From positions 868,001 to 932,000 of the forward strand of contig CAJQTY010000001.1 in assembly GCA_907163075.1 (NCBI GenBank): a stretch of 64,000 nt of DNA, read 5' to 3'. The notes beneath the pieces are model-generated. The model searched no databases. It was given only the letters and a program-made list of their open reading frames with translations, and was not told the DNA's origin. Both the position numbers and the translations under genes were made by a program. Source of the stretch: an uncultured Rhodocyclaceae bacterium. Lineage in GTDB: Bacteria; Pseudomonadota; Gammaproteobacteria; Burkholderiales; Rhodocyclaceae. Shown here one piece after another: positions 47,980-58,474 of the stretch. The stretch's first letter is position 1. Every line of letters starts with the position of its first letter.

Positions 47980-48318
47980 GATCGGAATAAGGTGTGGCGG
48001 CAAAGTTCTTGATTGTCCCCCACCTGCCGCTCCGCGGCAATCAATTGCCGCCGGCCAGGAAATTGAAGGGCGTGCGCCGGACACGCGGCATCAAACAGGG
48101 GCGTTTTGCGCGCCCACGGCGAAATCGGGTTCGACTCTGGCTCCGAATCAGGGGAGATCGGGCCACTGACGGAAACTCATAATTTGTGGCCCAAAGAAGC
48201 TACACGTCCGTAATCACGTAGAATGAAACCGTTTGGTATTGGGAGCCTCCAATACCGAGATGTCGGAGATGTTGCCCACAGCGACACCAGGAACACATCG
48301 GCCAGAGGATTTACGGTC

Positions 48319-51094
48319 ATGACTTCAGGCTCGCGCCTTGCCATCGCAGTACTCATACCGCTCGTCACTGGCGCGCTCGAATGGCTGCTGTGGGCTTACA
48401 TCGACCCTCACGTCTGGCTCCTCTTCTACCCTGCCGTGTTTCTTTCGGCCGTCCTCACGGGCTTGTACGGCGGCATTGCCGCAACCCTGGTCTCCACGCT
48501 GCTGGTCTGGTATGCGTTTATGCCGCCGCGCTTGTCGTTCGAGCTCGACAATCCGCGCGCCATTCTTTCGATTGTCGGCTTTGCCCTTACCGGCTTCCTC
48601 TTCAGCCTGTTCAGCGGGCATTTACGCCGACTGAACGAAAAGCTCGCGTCTAGGGAGAGCGAAGCCGGGCTGACCGGGGTGCTCGACGATGCGGCTCAAC
48701 TCCGCAAACTGGCTCAAGCCGTGGAACAAAGCCCGGACAGCGTGATCATCACCAATCTGACGGCCGAGATCGAATACGTCAACGAGGCCTTCGTCGCCAA
48801 GACCGGCTACAGCCGCGAGGAAAGCATCGGCCGCAACCTGAACATGCTGCATTCGGACAACACACCGCCGGAAAATTACGCGGCCCTCCGGCAAGCGATG
48901 CAGCACGGCCTGACGTGGAAGGGTGAACTTTGCAACCGGCGCAAGGACGGCAGCGAATACACCGGGTTTGCCAATATCGCGCCGCTCCGCCAGACGGACG
49001 GAAACATCACGCACTACGTGGTGGTCGAGGAAGACATCACCGAGCGCAAGCTGAATGGCCAGGAGCTGACCCGCTATCGCCACCGCCTGGAAGAACTGGT
49101 CACCGAGAAAACAGCGGAAGCCCGTCGTCAAGCCCAGTCGCTGAGAGCACTGATCGACAACATTCCGCACATGGCCTGGCTCAAGGACCGGGACGGTCGC
49201 CTGATGGTCGTCAACCGGGCCTACGCACAGCCCACCGGAATGACGACGGACGAGTTGATCGGAAAAAACCGACCTCGATCTGTGGCCGCGCGAAGTGGCC
49301 GAGCGTTACCGTGAAGACGACCTTGAAGTCATGCAGACGCGCCGGCAAAAGACAGTCGAGGAACCCATCGTCAACCTGCCGGACACCCTCTACGAGACCT
49401 TCAAGGCGCCAATTCTCGATGCCGACGGAACGGTGCTCGGCAGCGTCGGATTTTCCCGCGATATCAAGCCGCAGCGTCAGATGGAAGCCGAGCTGGCGCG
49501 CCGCGCCACGGAGGCCGAGGCGGCGACGCGGGCCAAGAGCGCCTTTCTGGCCAACATGAGTCACGAAATCCGCACTCCGATGAACGCCATCGTCGGCTTC
49601 ACCCACCTCCTGCGGCGCGGAGTAACCACCGCCGATCAGGAAGACAAGCTCCGCAAGATCAAGGCCGCCGCCGACCATCTGCTCGGCGTTATCAACGATG
49701 TCCTCGATCTTTCCAAGATCGAGGCCAGCAAACTTGTCCTGGAAAAGACCGACTTCGAACTCGAAGCCGTGCTCACCAATATTTCCGGCATGGTGCTCGA
49801 TCGCGTGCACGCCAAGGGGCTGGAGCTGATCATTGACGCCGACCTCGGGCTGGGCATGGTCAATGGCGATGCCAGCCGCCTCGGCCAGGGGCTGCTCAAC
49901 TACCTGAGCAACGCCGTCAAGTTCACTGAACGCGGCACGGTGATCATTCGCACGCGGCTGCTCGAAAAAACGGCCAGCGACATGCTGGTTCGCTTCGAGG
50001 TGTGCGACTCCGGCATCGGCATCGCTCCCGAACACCTGCCGCGCATGTTTCAGGCGTTCGAGCAGGCCGACACGTCGACCACCCGGCGCTTTGGCGGGAC
50101 CGGCCTGGGCCTGGCGATCACCCGCCGCCTGGCGCGGTTGATGGGCGGCGATGCCGGCGTCGAGAGCACCGTCGGCGTGGGCAGTACTTTCTGGATGACG
50201 GCACGCCTTGGCGTAGTCGTCGAACAGCCGGAAAGCTACCATATTTCCCAACTGGAAGGCCGGCGTGCCTTGATGGTCGACGACAAGCCGGTGACCCGCC
50301 TGGTGCAGACTCGCCTGCTCGGCATGATGGGCCTGGACTGCGAAAGCGTCGCTTCGGGCCGCGAGGCGCTGGCGGCGGTGGCCGCTGCCGAACGGGACGG
50401 CAGGCCGTTCGACGCGCTGATGATCGACCTGCTGATGCCCGACATGGATGGATTCGAAACCCTGGGCGCGCTGAGCGCGCTGCCACTGAAACGGCGGCCG
50501 GCCGCTTTCCTGGTGACGGCGTCCGGCGGCTCGGGAATTGTTGCCGACGCGGAGTCGGTCGGCTTCAAGGAGGTGCTCCTCAAGCCCCTGTCGGCGACGA
50601 TGCTGCACGACTGCCTGAACCGGCACCTGGACGCCATCCTCGGGCAGTGCGAAGGCGAGTTCCTGGCCACCGCCAAACCAAGCGCCGCCGATGTCGAGGC
50701 CAGCCTGCGGCGGGATTATCGGCACGCCCGCCTGTTGCTCGCCGAAGACGACCCGATCAATCAGGAGGTGGCGCTGATCATGCTCCGCGACATCGGCTGG
50801 CAGATCGATGTCGCCGCCAATGGCCAACAGGCTGTCGATCTGGCGACGGCCAACGATTACCAGCTGATCCTGATGGACATGCAAATGCCGGTCATGAACG
50901 GCCTCGACGCCACCCGGCGAATACGCCAGTTGCCGCGGGGCGCACGCATTCCCATCCTGGCGATGACCGCCAACGCCTTCAACGAAGACCGGGAAGCCTG
51001 CGTGGCCGCCGGCATGAACGGTTTTGTGACGAAGCCGGTCGATCCGGACCTGCTCTACGCCACCTTGCTCGGGTCGCTGCGCCAGGCGATCTGA
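48319..51094 (+). pseudogene. Hybrid sensor histidine kinase split by a one-base insertion
   Basis: A DUF4118-like membrane region (about three helices), two PAS domains, HisKA with [16 protein letters not shown], HATPase with the G boxes SGIGI and GGTGLGLAI, and two receiver domains ([11 protein letters not shown] and [11 protein letters not shown]). The reading frame is broken at an A6 run (49263-49268). Upstream reads ELIGK then [11 protein letters not shown] and stops at 49314. Removing one A restores [18 protein letters not shown], continuing in the downstream frame. The cause may be mutation, sequencing error or +1 slippage. The ATG at 48319 has AGAGGA upstream. No response regulator gene is adjacent. 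Confidence 0.85.
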
Positions 51095-51248
51095 CAGCCC
51101 GCCAGGCCGCTCGCCGGCGATCTTCGACGAGCCGTCGCCCGGCGGGCGTATGCGGCTTAAATACAATTCCAGCCTCATTGTCATACTGGTGGCTAAACAT
51201 ATCCGGCATAATCACATCTGATTGCTTTTTCAAACCGGTTCAACTGCC

Positions 51249-54167
51249 ATGCGTCCTGGATTTCGTAACCTGAGTTACGCACTGATCGTTGTCGGTGCCA
51301 CCGCACTCGCTTGCGTTTTGTACTGGCTGTCATTGATCAATACGCAAAGCGTAGAAATCGAGGCGGCCAGGCGCCGGGCAGAATTGCGGGCGACGCAACT
51401 GAGCGAGGCGGCGACGCAGGAAGTGGATGCCACCCTGCGCAGTGTTGACATTGCGCTCAAGCATCTGCGCACGGTCTACATCAATGATCCGACGGCTTTT
51501 GACCGAGCCGCGAGGGACTTGCGCACGTCCTACCCAAGCGGAATGATGCAGCACGTCAGCGTGTTCGATGCCGACGGCCGCCTGGTCTATCCAGCCCATC
51601 CGCGGCAGGATCACCTCTATTTTTCCGATCGCGAGCAATCGCGGGCGCACGTCGAGAGCGGACAGGACCAGTTGTTCATCAGCCCGCCCTTCTTCGGATA
51701 CCTCGCCGGCGTCCCCATCATCCAGATCACGCGTCCGATCAGAAATGGCAAGCACTTGCTCGGCACCATCGGCATCGGGCTACGACCTGACTACCTGTCG
51801 GCCAAGCTCGGCGCGCTGCAGATTGATCCGGAGGATCTGATGGCCGTCGTTCGCACCGATGGCCAGTTCATTGCGCGCAGCCAGGATCTGGAAGAAGCCC
51901 TGCACACGAAACTGCCGCCGGATCGCCCGTTCCTGCAGGCACAACCCGATGAGCGCGGCATCTATCGCGGCCCCTCCGCGACCAACGGCGTTCCGCTCCT
52001 GTTCGCCTGGCGGCGTCTTTCCGAGTGGCCGCTCAGCGTGTTCGCGGCGGTCAACGAGGAGAAAGAACTGGGATTGATCAGCCTTCTGCAGACGCAGCAA
52101 CGCAACCATACACGGGTGTCGATGGCACTGGCGCTGGCCTGCGCCCTGGGCATCGCCGTGTTTATCATACGCATCAAGCAGAAGAACGAAGAGCTCGCCA
52201 GGAGCGAAGTCCGCTACCGGGCCCTGTTTGAGCATTCACAGTTACCCATGATGCTGATCGAGTCGAAGGACGGATCGATCGTCAATTGCAACCTGGCTGC
52301 CGCAAAGTATTACGGCTACAGCCGTCAGCAACTGCAACGGATGCTGATTTTCGACATCAACATTCTGCCGCGCGCCGAAATCACGGCAGAAATGGAACTG
52401 GCGAAGGCCGAGAAGCGCGACTGCTTCCATTTTCTTCATCGCCTGGCAAACGGCGAGGTCCGCCAGGTCGAGGTGCATTCAGGGCCGCTCCAGATCGGAG
52501 AACGCCTGCTGCTCTATTCAATCATCCTCGACATTTCCGCGCGCCGCGCCGCCGAGGCGGCGCTCATTTCCGAGGCGGAACGCCTGTCCGCCTTGCTGGA
52601 AACAGCCAGCGACGGCATCCATATCCTGAATGAAGCCGGGAATCTGATCGAATTTAGCGATTCGTTCGCCGCGATGCTCGGCTATACGAACAAGGAGATC
52701 AGCCGGCTCAACGTCGCGGACTGGGATGATCAGATTCCGAAGTCGAAAATTCAGGAGATGATCCAGGTCCTGGTCAAGTCGCCGCAAAAGTTCGAAACGC
52801 GGCATCGTCGCAAGAACGGAACGGTCATTGATGTCGAGATCAATGCCAAGGGTTTCGAAATCGGCGGCACGACCTACCTCTATGCCGCGTCGCGCGACAT
52901 CACCGAGCGCAAGCAGAACGAGGCCGAACTCAAGCGTCACCGTGATCACCTGGAAGAGCTTGTCGAAGAGCGGACCACGGCACTCTACGTCGCCAAGGAA
53001 GCGGCCGAGACGGCCAACCGCGCCAAGACCACCTTCCTGGCCAACATGAGCCACGAACTGCGCACTCCGATGAACGCCATCATGGGACTGACCGCCATCG
53101 CCCTGCGCCGCACCATCGACCCGCAGCAGATCAACCAGCTGACCAAGGTCAACCAGGCCTCGCAGCGCTTGCTCGGCATCATCAACGACATCCTCGACAT
53201 CGCCAAGATCGAAGCCGAACGGCTCAGCCTCGAACGGACCGACTTCAAGCTGGGCAGCGTCCTCGAGAATCTGCGCGTGCTGATCGGAGACAAGGCCGCG
53301 GAAAGAGGCTTGCGCCTGCGCATTGACCTGCCTCCCGAGCTGGCCGACCAGTTGCTCAGCGGAGACCGCTTACGCCTCGGCCAGATCCTGGTCAACCTGG
53401 CCGGAAACGCACTCAAATTCACCACCGAGGGAAGTATCAGCGTGCGCGTCCAAAAGATCGACGAAAGACCGAACGACATCGTGTTGCGCTTTGAGGTGCG
53501 GGATACCGGCATCGGCATTTCAGCCGAGGATCAAAGACGCCTGTTTACGGCCTTTGAACAGGGCGATGGCTCGGTGACGCGCCGCTTTGGCGGTGCCGGT
53601 CTGGGTCTTGCGATCAGCAAGCGCCTGGCACAGATGATGGGAGGCGCTATCGGCGCCGACAGCCGGCCCGGCACCGGCAGCCTGTTCTGGTTCACTGCCC
53701 GGATAGCCAAGAGCACCCTGGCCGCTGGGCAGATCGCCGCCAAACTGGGACACACGGTCGAAGAAGAGCTGAAAGCCCGTTATTCGGGCACGCGCATCCT
53801 GCTGGTGGAAAACGATCGGCCGACTCAGAACGTATCGCGCCTTCAACTGGAGGAGGTCGGACTGAAGGTCGATATCGCCGAAGACGGCGACGAGGCTGTG
53901 GCGATGGCACGACTTTTTGACTACGCCCTGATTCTGATCGACATCCAGTTGCCCGCGACGAATGGGATCAACGCCGCGCTGGCGATCCGCGAGATACCCG
54001 GACGGCAAAAAACACCGATCCTGGCGATGACCCCGCGCGCCTTTGAGCAAGACAGGGAACACTGGGTCAACGCGGGGATGAACGACCATATCAGCAAGCC
54101 GGTCGATCCCGACAAGCTGTACGTGATCCTGCTCCAGTGGCTGTCGCAGGACAAATGGGCGGAATAG
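51249..54167 (+). CDS. Hybrid sensor histidine kinase with periplasmic sensor and two PAS domains
   Basis: A 972-residue inner-membrane protein. Order: transmembrane helix (about 8-28), a large periplasmic PDC/Cache-like sensor, second helix (about 287-307), two PAS domains (about 325-440 and 450-560), a coiled segment, HisKA with ANMSHELRTPMNAIMG (about 597-612), HATPase with DTGIGI and GGAGLGLAISK, and a C-terminal receiver (phospho-acceptor in LIDIQLPATNG, about residue 896). Its kinase half closely resembles that of the preceding split kinase, so the two may be paralogs. Signal and output partner are unknown. Confidence 0.92.
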   Translation: MRPGFRNLSYALIVVGATALACVLYWLSLINTQSVEIEAARRRAELRATQLSEAATQEVDATLRSVDIALKHLRTVYINDPTAFDRAARDLRTSYPSGMMQHVSVFDADGRLVYPAHPRQDHLYFSDREQSRAHVESGQDQLFISPPFFGYLAGVPIIQITRPIRNGKHLLGTIGIGLRPDYLSAKLGALQIDPEDLMAVVRTDGQFIARSQDLEEALHTKLPPDRPFLQAQPDERGIYRGPSATNGVPLLFAWRRLSEWPLSVFAAVNEEKELGLISLLQTQQRNHTRVSMALALACALGIAVFIIRIKQKNEELARSEVRYRALFEHSQLPMMLIESKDGSIVNCNLAAAKYYGYSRQQLQRMLIFDINILPRAEITAEMELAKAEKRDCFHFLHRLANGEVRQVEVHSGPLQIGERLLLYSIILDISARRAAEAALISEAERLSALLETASDGIHILNEAGNLIEFSDSFAAMLGYTNKEISRLNVADWDDQIPKSKIQEMIQVLVKSPQKFETRHRRKNGTVIDVEINAKGFEIGGTTYLYAASRDITERKQNEAELKRHRDHLEELVEERTTALYVAKEAAETANRAKTTFLANMSHELRTPMNAIMGLTAIALRRTIDPQQINQLTKVNQASQRLLGIINDILDIAKIEAERLSLERTDFKLGSVLENLRVLIGDKAAERGLRLRIDLPPELADQLLSGDRLRLGQILVNLAGNALKFTTEGSISVRVQKIDERPNDIVLRFEVRDTGIGISAEDQRRLFTAFEQGDGSVTRRFGGAGLGLAISKRLAQMMGGAIGADSRPGTGSLFWFTARIAKSTLAAGQIAAKLGHTVEEELKARYSGTRILLVENDRPTQNVSRLQLEEVGLKVDIAEDGDEAVAMARLFDYALILIDIQLPATNGINAALAIREIPGRQKTPILAMTPRAFEQDREHWVNAGMNDHISKPVDPDKLYVILLQWLSQDKWAE

Positions 54168-54223
54168 GCGGCATTTCTTCGTTTGACAAGGCACCGCGCG
54201 GCGTGGATCGGCGTTCCGCGCAG

Positions 54224-54421
54224 TCATTGCCGGACGGCAAGCAAGCACGGAGTTACCCGGGAGGCACCGACGGAAAACGCCTGTTCAAAAAAGCTGTTGA
54301 CGAAATCGGGACCGATACTGACCGAGAAGTTGTCGATGACCGGGCGTACGGCGGCGCGCATTTTTTCCAGTTCCCGAGGCGACAGTTCTGTCACCGCCAT
54401 CCCGCTTGACTTGAGCTTATC
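54224..54421 (-). pseudogene. C-terminal fragment of a TRAP solute receptor (DctP-like)
   Basis: The frame reads DKLKSSGMAVTELSPRELEK, RAAVRPVIDNF and IGPDFVNSFFEQ, matching in pattern the end of the DctP remnant at 58835 (ADLAKIQEKVRPVV, IGEDFIKEFY). Nothing upstream in this frame resembles the rest of a receptor. It is an isolated relic. Confidence 0.55.
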
Positions 54422-54668
54422 GACTGCGCTGGTCGAGACCAAGGTAGGCCAGCTTCCTTCTACGCTTGGGCAGGCCCTGGCGGACGAAGCGTCCAGTATC
54501 AGCGGTGGCGATTCCCGGGTGCCACCTTCGTCCAACTTGGCTTTGCTCAATTCCACAGAAACCAATGCGAAGCTAGCCGTTTGGCTTGCCAACCCTTTTG
54601 GGTTCGGAAGCGAGAAAACGCCGACTTCGCATTCCCGGTCGGCGCTTTCCTTGGCCTTTCGCTGTGTT

Positions 54669-55421
54669 TCAGGGTTTTGCGGCGTACTTTGCCGGCAACA
54701 CAAACTCGGCTGAACTGTTGTTCAGCACTTTGGCCAGAGACAAACCCGTGGCATAAGCCCAGTCCTTGGCGTACTGGACATAGCCTGGATCCGCCACCAG
54801 ATCGCCTTCTCGTTTGATGATGAAGTTGAGGTAGATGTTCCGTCCATTGTATTGATTCCCGAACACTTCCAAGAACAGGGCGTTGTCCGGGATTTCGTCA
54901 CGGTAGGCGGCCAACGCAGCGAGGTTGTTTTTCGCCCATACGTCCTTGCCTTCGGCGACCTTTGCTATCCCGTCTTTTACGCCCAACTGCTGGCGCGTAT
55001 AGGAACACACGTAAAGCATCGAGTCTGCCTTGAACCCGAAATCGTCGACCAGTATCTTGGGATTCGAACTCGCACAATCCCTGTTATTCCAATTGATATT
55101 GGACGCTTCCGGCGTAAAGGCCATAACGAAACCAAACAGCAACGCATCGGCCGAGTGGTTGTTCTTCAGTGTCAACAAAATCCGCGGCGTTGGGGTAACG
55201 ATGGAAGACCGGGTGCTCGTAATTGCGGCTTCCTCAAGACGTTTGTTGACGACCAGCCATTCGCCGGCGGGTAGCGGAATTGGTTTGACGAAAGAGCCCA
55301 GACCAATGCCGCCCGCCAGCACGGTTCCGATTTTGATCTTCTCGTAGTCCGTTTCAGCAAGAACCGAAGCGCTGCACAAAGCAAGCCAGACCGCCAGGAT
55401 GAGTTTTTGTAAGCGCTCCAT
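54669..55421 (-). CDS. Secreted protein of unknown function
   Basis: A 250-residue protein with a clear signal peptide (KLILAVWLALCSASVLA, cleavage before ETDYEK). GGAGTGG precedes the ATG at 55421. The mature part has a few cysteines (NNRDCASS, YVCSY) and no membrane segment. I recognise no family. It stands alone between the DctP fragment and the MITE-like repeats. Confidence 0.75.
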   Translation of the reverse strand: MERLQKLILAVWLALCSASVLAETDYEKIKIGTVLAGGIGLGSFVKPIPLPAGEWLVVNKRLEEAAITSTRSSIVTPTPRILLTLKNNHSADALLFGFVMAFTPEASNINWNNRDCASSNPKILVDDFGFKADSMLYVCSYTRQQLGVKDGIAKVAEGKDVWAKNNLAALAAYRDEIPDNALFLEVFGNQYNGRNIYLNFIIKREGDLVADPGYVQYAKDWAYATGLSLAKVLNNSSAEFVLPAKYAAKP

Positions 55422-55490
55422 TTCCACTCCTAAAGTAGCCGAGACCCCAAGACATGACAATGTCAGCAAGCCGACACGCAATTTTATGCT

Positions 55491-55603
55491 AAGGAGACGC
55501 TGATATATTCGTCACGGCGGCGGAAGCCGGTGTCCAGTTCGCTGATTCTTATGGATTCCGGATTTCGCCGGAATGACTATTTTTTATTTAATCAGCGTTT
55601 CCC
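55491..55603. mobile_element. MITE-like element, copy A
   Basis: About 113 bp with imperfect terminal inverted repeats AAGGAGACGCTGAT / ATCAGCGTTTCCC. The interior holds the hairpin motifs GGCGGAAGCCGG and GGATTTCGCCGGAATGAC. It aligns over its whole length with copy B at 55719-55836. No coding capacity. Along with copy B it explains most of the 411-base gap upstream of trxC's end. Confidence 0.75.
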
Positions 55604-55718
55604 TAACAATCGGAAATAGCCCATTGTTCTATCTGGTATTACAAGACTGATTGAAGGAATAACTGCCGTGCAAGGCAAACAGAACAGGCATCTGTGAATA
55701 GCATGCCGTAGAAGCCAA

Positions 55719-55836
55719 TTAAGGAGGCACTGATTTATTCGTCACACCGGCGGAAGCCGGTGTCCAGCGCGTTGATTTTTATGGATTCCGGCGTTCGCCG
55801 AAATGACTATTTCTCATTTAATCAGCGTTTCCTTAA
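55719..55836. mobile_element. MITE-like element, copy B, overlapping the trxC stop
   Basis: About 118 bp with terminal inverted repeats TTAAGGAGGCACTGAT / ATCAGCGTTTCCTTAA. It shares the internal GGCGGAAGCCGGTGTCCAG block with copy A. The TTA at 55833-55835, part of the right terminal repeat, is the trxC stop codon on the minus strand. Confidence 0.75.
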
Positions 55837-56276
55837 GTTTTGTGAAGGTGCAGCGTGATCCAGCGCTTGAGCGCGCCGAGGTCGAGCGCGCCGCTTTGCC
55901 GCGCGATTTCGCGGCCGTCCTTGAAAATGGCCAGGGTCGGAATGCTGCGGATGTTGAAGCGCGCCGCCAGTTGCTGCTCTTCTTCGGTATTGACCTTGAC
56001 CAGGCGGGCATGCGGTTCGAGATCGATGGCCGCCTGATGGAAATTCGGTGCCATCATCCGGCATGGCCCGCACCAGGGCGCCCAGAAATCGACGACGACC
56101 GGCAGGTCATTGCGGCCGATGTGGCGGTCGAAGTTGGCGGCGGTCAATTCCGCCGGCTCGCCATCGAACAGCGCCTTCCGGCATTTCCCGCAGGATGGGT
56201 TCTCGCCAAGGCGTTCGGCGGGAAGGCGGTTGACCGCGGCACAGTGCGGACAAACGACGTGCAGGCTATCGCTCAT
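55833..56276 (-). CDS. trxC: Thioredoxin 2 (zinc-ribbon thioredoxin)
   Basis: A 147-residue thiol-disulfide reductase. The N-terminal zinc ribbon has CPHC and CGKC. The thioredoxin fold carries the active site WAPWCGPCR (cysteines around residues 69-72) and the cis-proline loop IPTLAIF. The ATG at 56276 gives the usual MSDSLHVVCPHC start. The stop codon lies in a MITE terminal repeat; the natural C terminus may have been slightly altered by that insertion. Confidence 0.95.
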   Translation of the reverse strand: MSDSLHVVCPHCAAVNRLPAERLGENPSCGKCRKALFDGEPAELTAANFDRHIGRNDLPVVVDFWAPWCGPCRMMAPNFHQAAIDLEPHARLVKVNTEEEQQLAARFNIRSIPTLAIFKDGREIARQSGALDLGALKRWITLHLHKT

Positions 56277-56416
56277 GAAAGGCTCCAAATATCAGGTTTT
56301 TCTTATGTATGGGTGGCTTTCGCCATTTCAAGCAGAAAATTTCCAGACACCCGTTTCCGCCTCGCTTCGCGCTTTGCAGGAAAAGGAAAATCTCCGTTGC
56401 TGAACCGATGATGGCT

Positions 56417-58474
56417 TCAATGGGTGGTCGTGCCGCCATTCCGCTGCGCCACGAAGTCCAGCAGCGCGTCGGGCGTCATGGCTTTGGCGTAGAACCAGCC
56501 CTGGACTGACACATTCTGATATTGCGCGAGATGCGCCAATTGCGCAGCACTGTCCACGCCTTCGACCACGACTTCCAGCCCGAGGCTGTGGGCAAACTTG
56601 ATCAGGCTGTGGAAGAGTGCCGCTCCCTGCGGATTGTCAATTTGCAGGACAAAGCTACGATCGATCTTGATCGCATTCGGCGCGAAGCGGTTGAGATAAC
56701 TGAGTGAAGAGTAACCGGTGCCGAAATCGTCAATATCAAGCGGGATACCTATGCTCTTCAGGCGGGCGATGGCAGCGTCGATCGCCGGATCCTGGCTGGC
56801 CATGGTCTCCTCCGTCAGTTCGACCCGGACCCGGTCAGCCCAGGGGGCGAGCACCTCCGAGAGCGCCATCGAGGTGTCCGGATCGGCGAGCGTTTCGGCG
56901 CTGACATTGAGGCTGATCGGGCAAGCCGTGACGCCTGCCCTGATCCACTGCGCGAGCTGGCTGGCGACTTGCTGGGCAACCCAGAGATCGAGATGGCAGG
57001 ACAGCCTGGCCTCGCCGAAACTGGGCAGGAAAGCATCGGGAAACACTAGTTTTCCCGAAGGCTCGCGAGCGCGGATGAGTGCCTCGGCACCAATCACGAC
57101 ATTGCGCTGGGGGTCCACCTTGGGCTGGTAATGAAGCTCGAAGGTCAGGTCCTTGATGTGCGCGAACTTTTGCTCCAGCTGCCGCGCCTGCTCGCCGGCC
57201 TGCTTCACCCGCTCCACCGGATCGTCCTCCAACCCGATGCCCTGATCGGCGTTGCTGATGAACGTTGCATTCAGCTGGGTGAGTTCGATCTCATGCGGCT
57301 CGCTGCGTTGCGCGATCCGCTTGACGAACGGGAGGTAGATCAGCGTGCTGATCGTCACGCAGAGCAGTTGCACCAGCAGACTTGAGGCCTGCCCGCCCGA
57401 AACCAGCCAGGCGTTGATCAGCACCGGCGCGTTTGGCAGCGACAACTGGGCGTTGAATGACACGGCGCCGGCATCCAGCAATGCAGTGCTGAACAGGGTA
57501 AGGACGAGGGGGGCGAGCAGGAAGGGAACGAACAATCTGAGATTGAGTATGATCGGCAGGCAGAACAGGATGACCTCGTTGATGCCAAAGAATGACAGGG
57601 GCAGCGAGATCCAGGCGATTCGTCGATGCATGCGGTTGCTCGATCTGAGCAGGATGGCGATCACGAAGCCGGCTGTTGCACCTGAACCGCCGACGAAAAC
57701 AAAGGTTTCCATGAAGGCAAGTCCGATCACGTCCGGCTGCATCCATTCTGGCCGCATCAGCTGGACCAGAACGGGAAGGCTGGCGTAGTAGCCGTGTATG
57801 CCCAGGAACCAGGAAAGCGAGTTGAGCAAGGCGACAACGGAACCCGTGATGTAAGGCCGCTCGACCGGGTTGAGCGCGATGCTGGGCACCGGGACGTACT
57901 GCCACAGCGCGTTTGCCGCCGACAGCAGCAGCATGGCCGCAATGATTCCGATCAGGCCCGGCACGATCAGGTTGAGCGAATCCCGGATGTTGTTCCCGGT
58001 AAGCGTCTGGCTCACCAGGCGCCCGATTCGCCGGGCAAAGGCGCATTTGATGAAGGGTACGGTGATCAGCGGCGTGACGATGCCGAGCAGGAAAGAATAG
58101 GTCTGCACCGTATCGTATCGGTCCTTCAGCAAGACCTGAACCGCGAACAGCGAGACCATGCAGAGTACCGCCACCTGCGGTCGTGGCAACTGCATCTGAA
58201 GCGCCAGCATGCTGCCCAGTGCGACGCTCAGCATGAACGGCAGCAAGGCAATGAACCCGGCGTGCAGATCGAGCAGGGAACGGATGAGACGCTCGTCCTG
58301 AAACTGGAGAAAGTTGAGCAGGTTGGCCGAAAAGATCAATAGCGACGCGATCACCATGGCCGGCATGATCCACACCATGGCACTTCTGATGAGGCGAAGC
58401 AGAAATGCCAAGCCGCTTGCCGCCGCGAGAACACCGCTTGCGAACGACATTCTGTAACGCTGGATCATGTTCAT
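56417..58474 (-). CDS. PTS-EIIC-like membrane domain fused to an EAL phosphodiesterase
   Basis: About 685 residues. The first 410 residues are a multi-helix membrane domain resembling lactose/cellobiose-type PTS EIIC (for example SWFLGIHGYYASLPVLVQ and VFVGGSGATAGFVIAILL). A linker leads into an EAL domain with GAEALIRAREP near residue 462, DDFGTGYSSL near 580 and VVEGVDS, so c-di-GMP hydrolysis looks intact. No EIIA/EIIB or HPr domain is present, which suggests that the EIIC-like part senses rather than phosphorylates a sugar. The start is uncertain: the ATG at 58474 precedes the membrane domain directly, and an in-frame extension reaches 58729. Confidence 0.8.
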   Translation of the reverse strand: MNMIQRYRMSFASGVLAAASGLAFLLRLIRSAMVWIMPAMVIASLLIFSANLLNFLQFQDERLIRSLLDLHAGFIALLPFMLSVALGSMLALQMQLPRPQVAVLCMVSLFAVQVLLKDRYDTVQTYSFLLGIVTPLITVPFIKCAFARRIGRLVSQTLTGNNIRDSLNLIVPGLIGIIAAMLLLSAANALWQYVPVPSIALNPVERPYITGSVVALLNSLSWFLGIHGYYASLPVLVQLMRPEWMQPDVIGLAFMETFVFVGGSGATAGFVIAILLRSSNRMHRRIAWISLPLSFFGINEVILFCLPIILNLRLFVPFLLAPLVLTLFSTALLDAGAVSFNAQLSLPNAPVLINAWLVSGGQASSLLVQLLCVTISTLIYLPFVKRIAQRSEPHEIELTQLNATFISNADQGIGLEDDPVERVKQAGEQARQLEQKFAHIKDLTFELHYQPKVDPQRNVVIGAEALIRAREPSGKLVFPDAFLPSFGEARLSCHLDLWVAQQVASQLAQWIRAGVTACPISLNVSAETLADPDTSMALSEVLAPWADRVRVELTEETMASQDPAIDAAIARLKSIGIPLDIDDFGTGYSSLSYLNRFAPNAIKIDRSFVLQIDNPQGAALFHSLIKFAHSLGLEVVVEGVDSAAQLAHLAQYQNVSVQGWFYAKAMTPDALLDFVAQRNGGTTTH

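Noticed and set aside
49260-49270. A AAA AAC, a classical -1 slippery heptamer, at the break in the first hybrid kinase
   Set aside because: A -1 slip does not lead into the downstream kinase frame; a +1 shift (or loss of one A) is needed. Programmed -1 frameshifting is therefore not the explanation.
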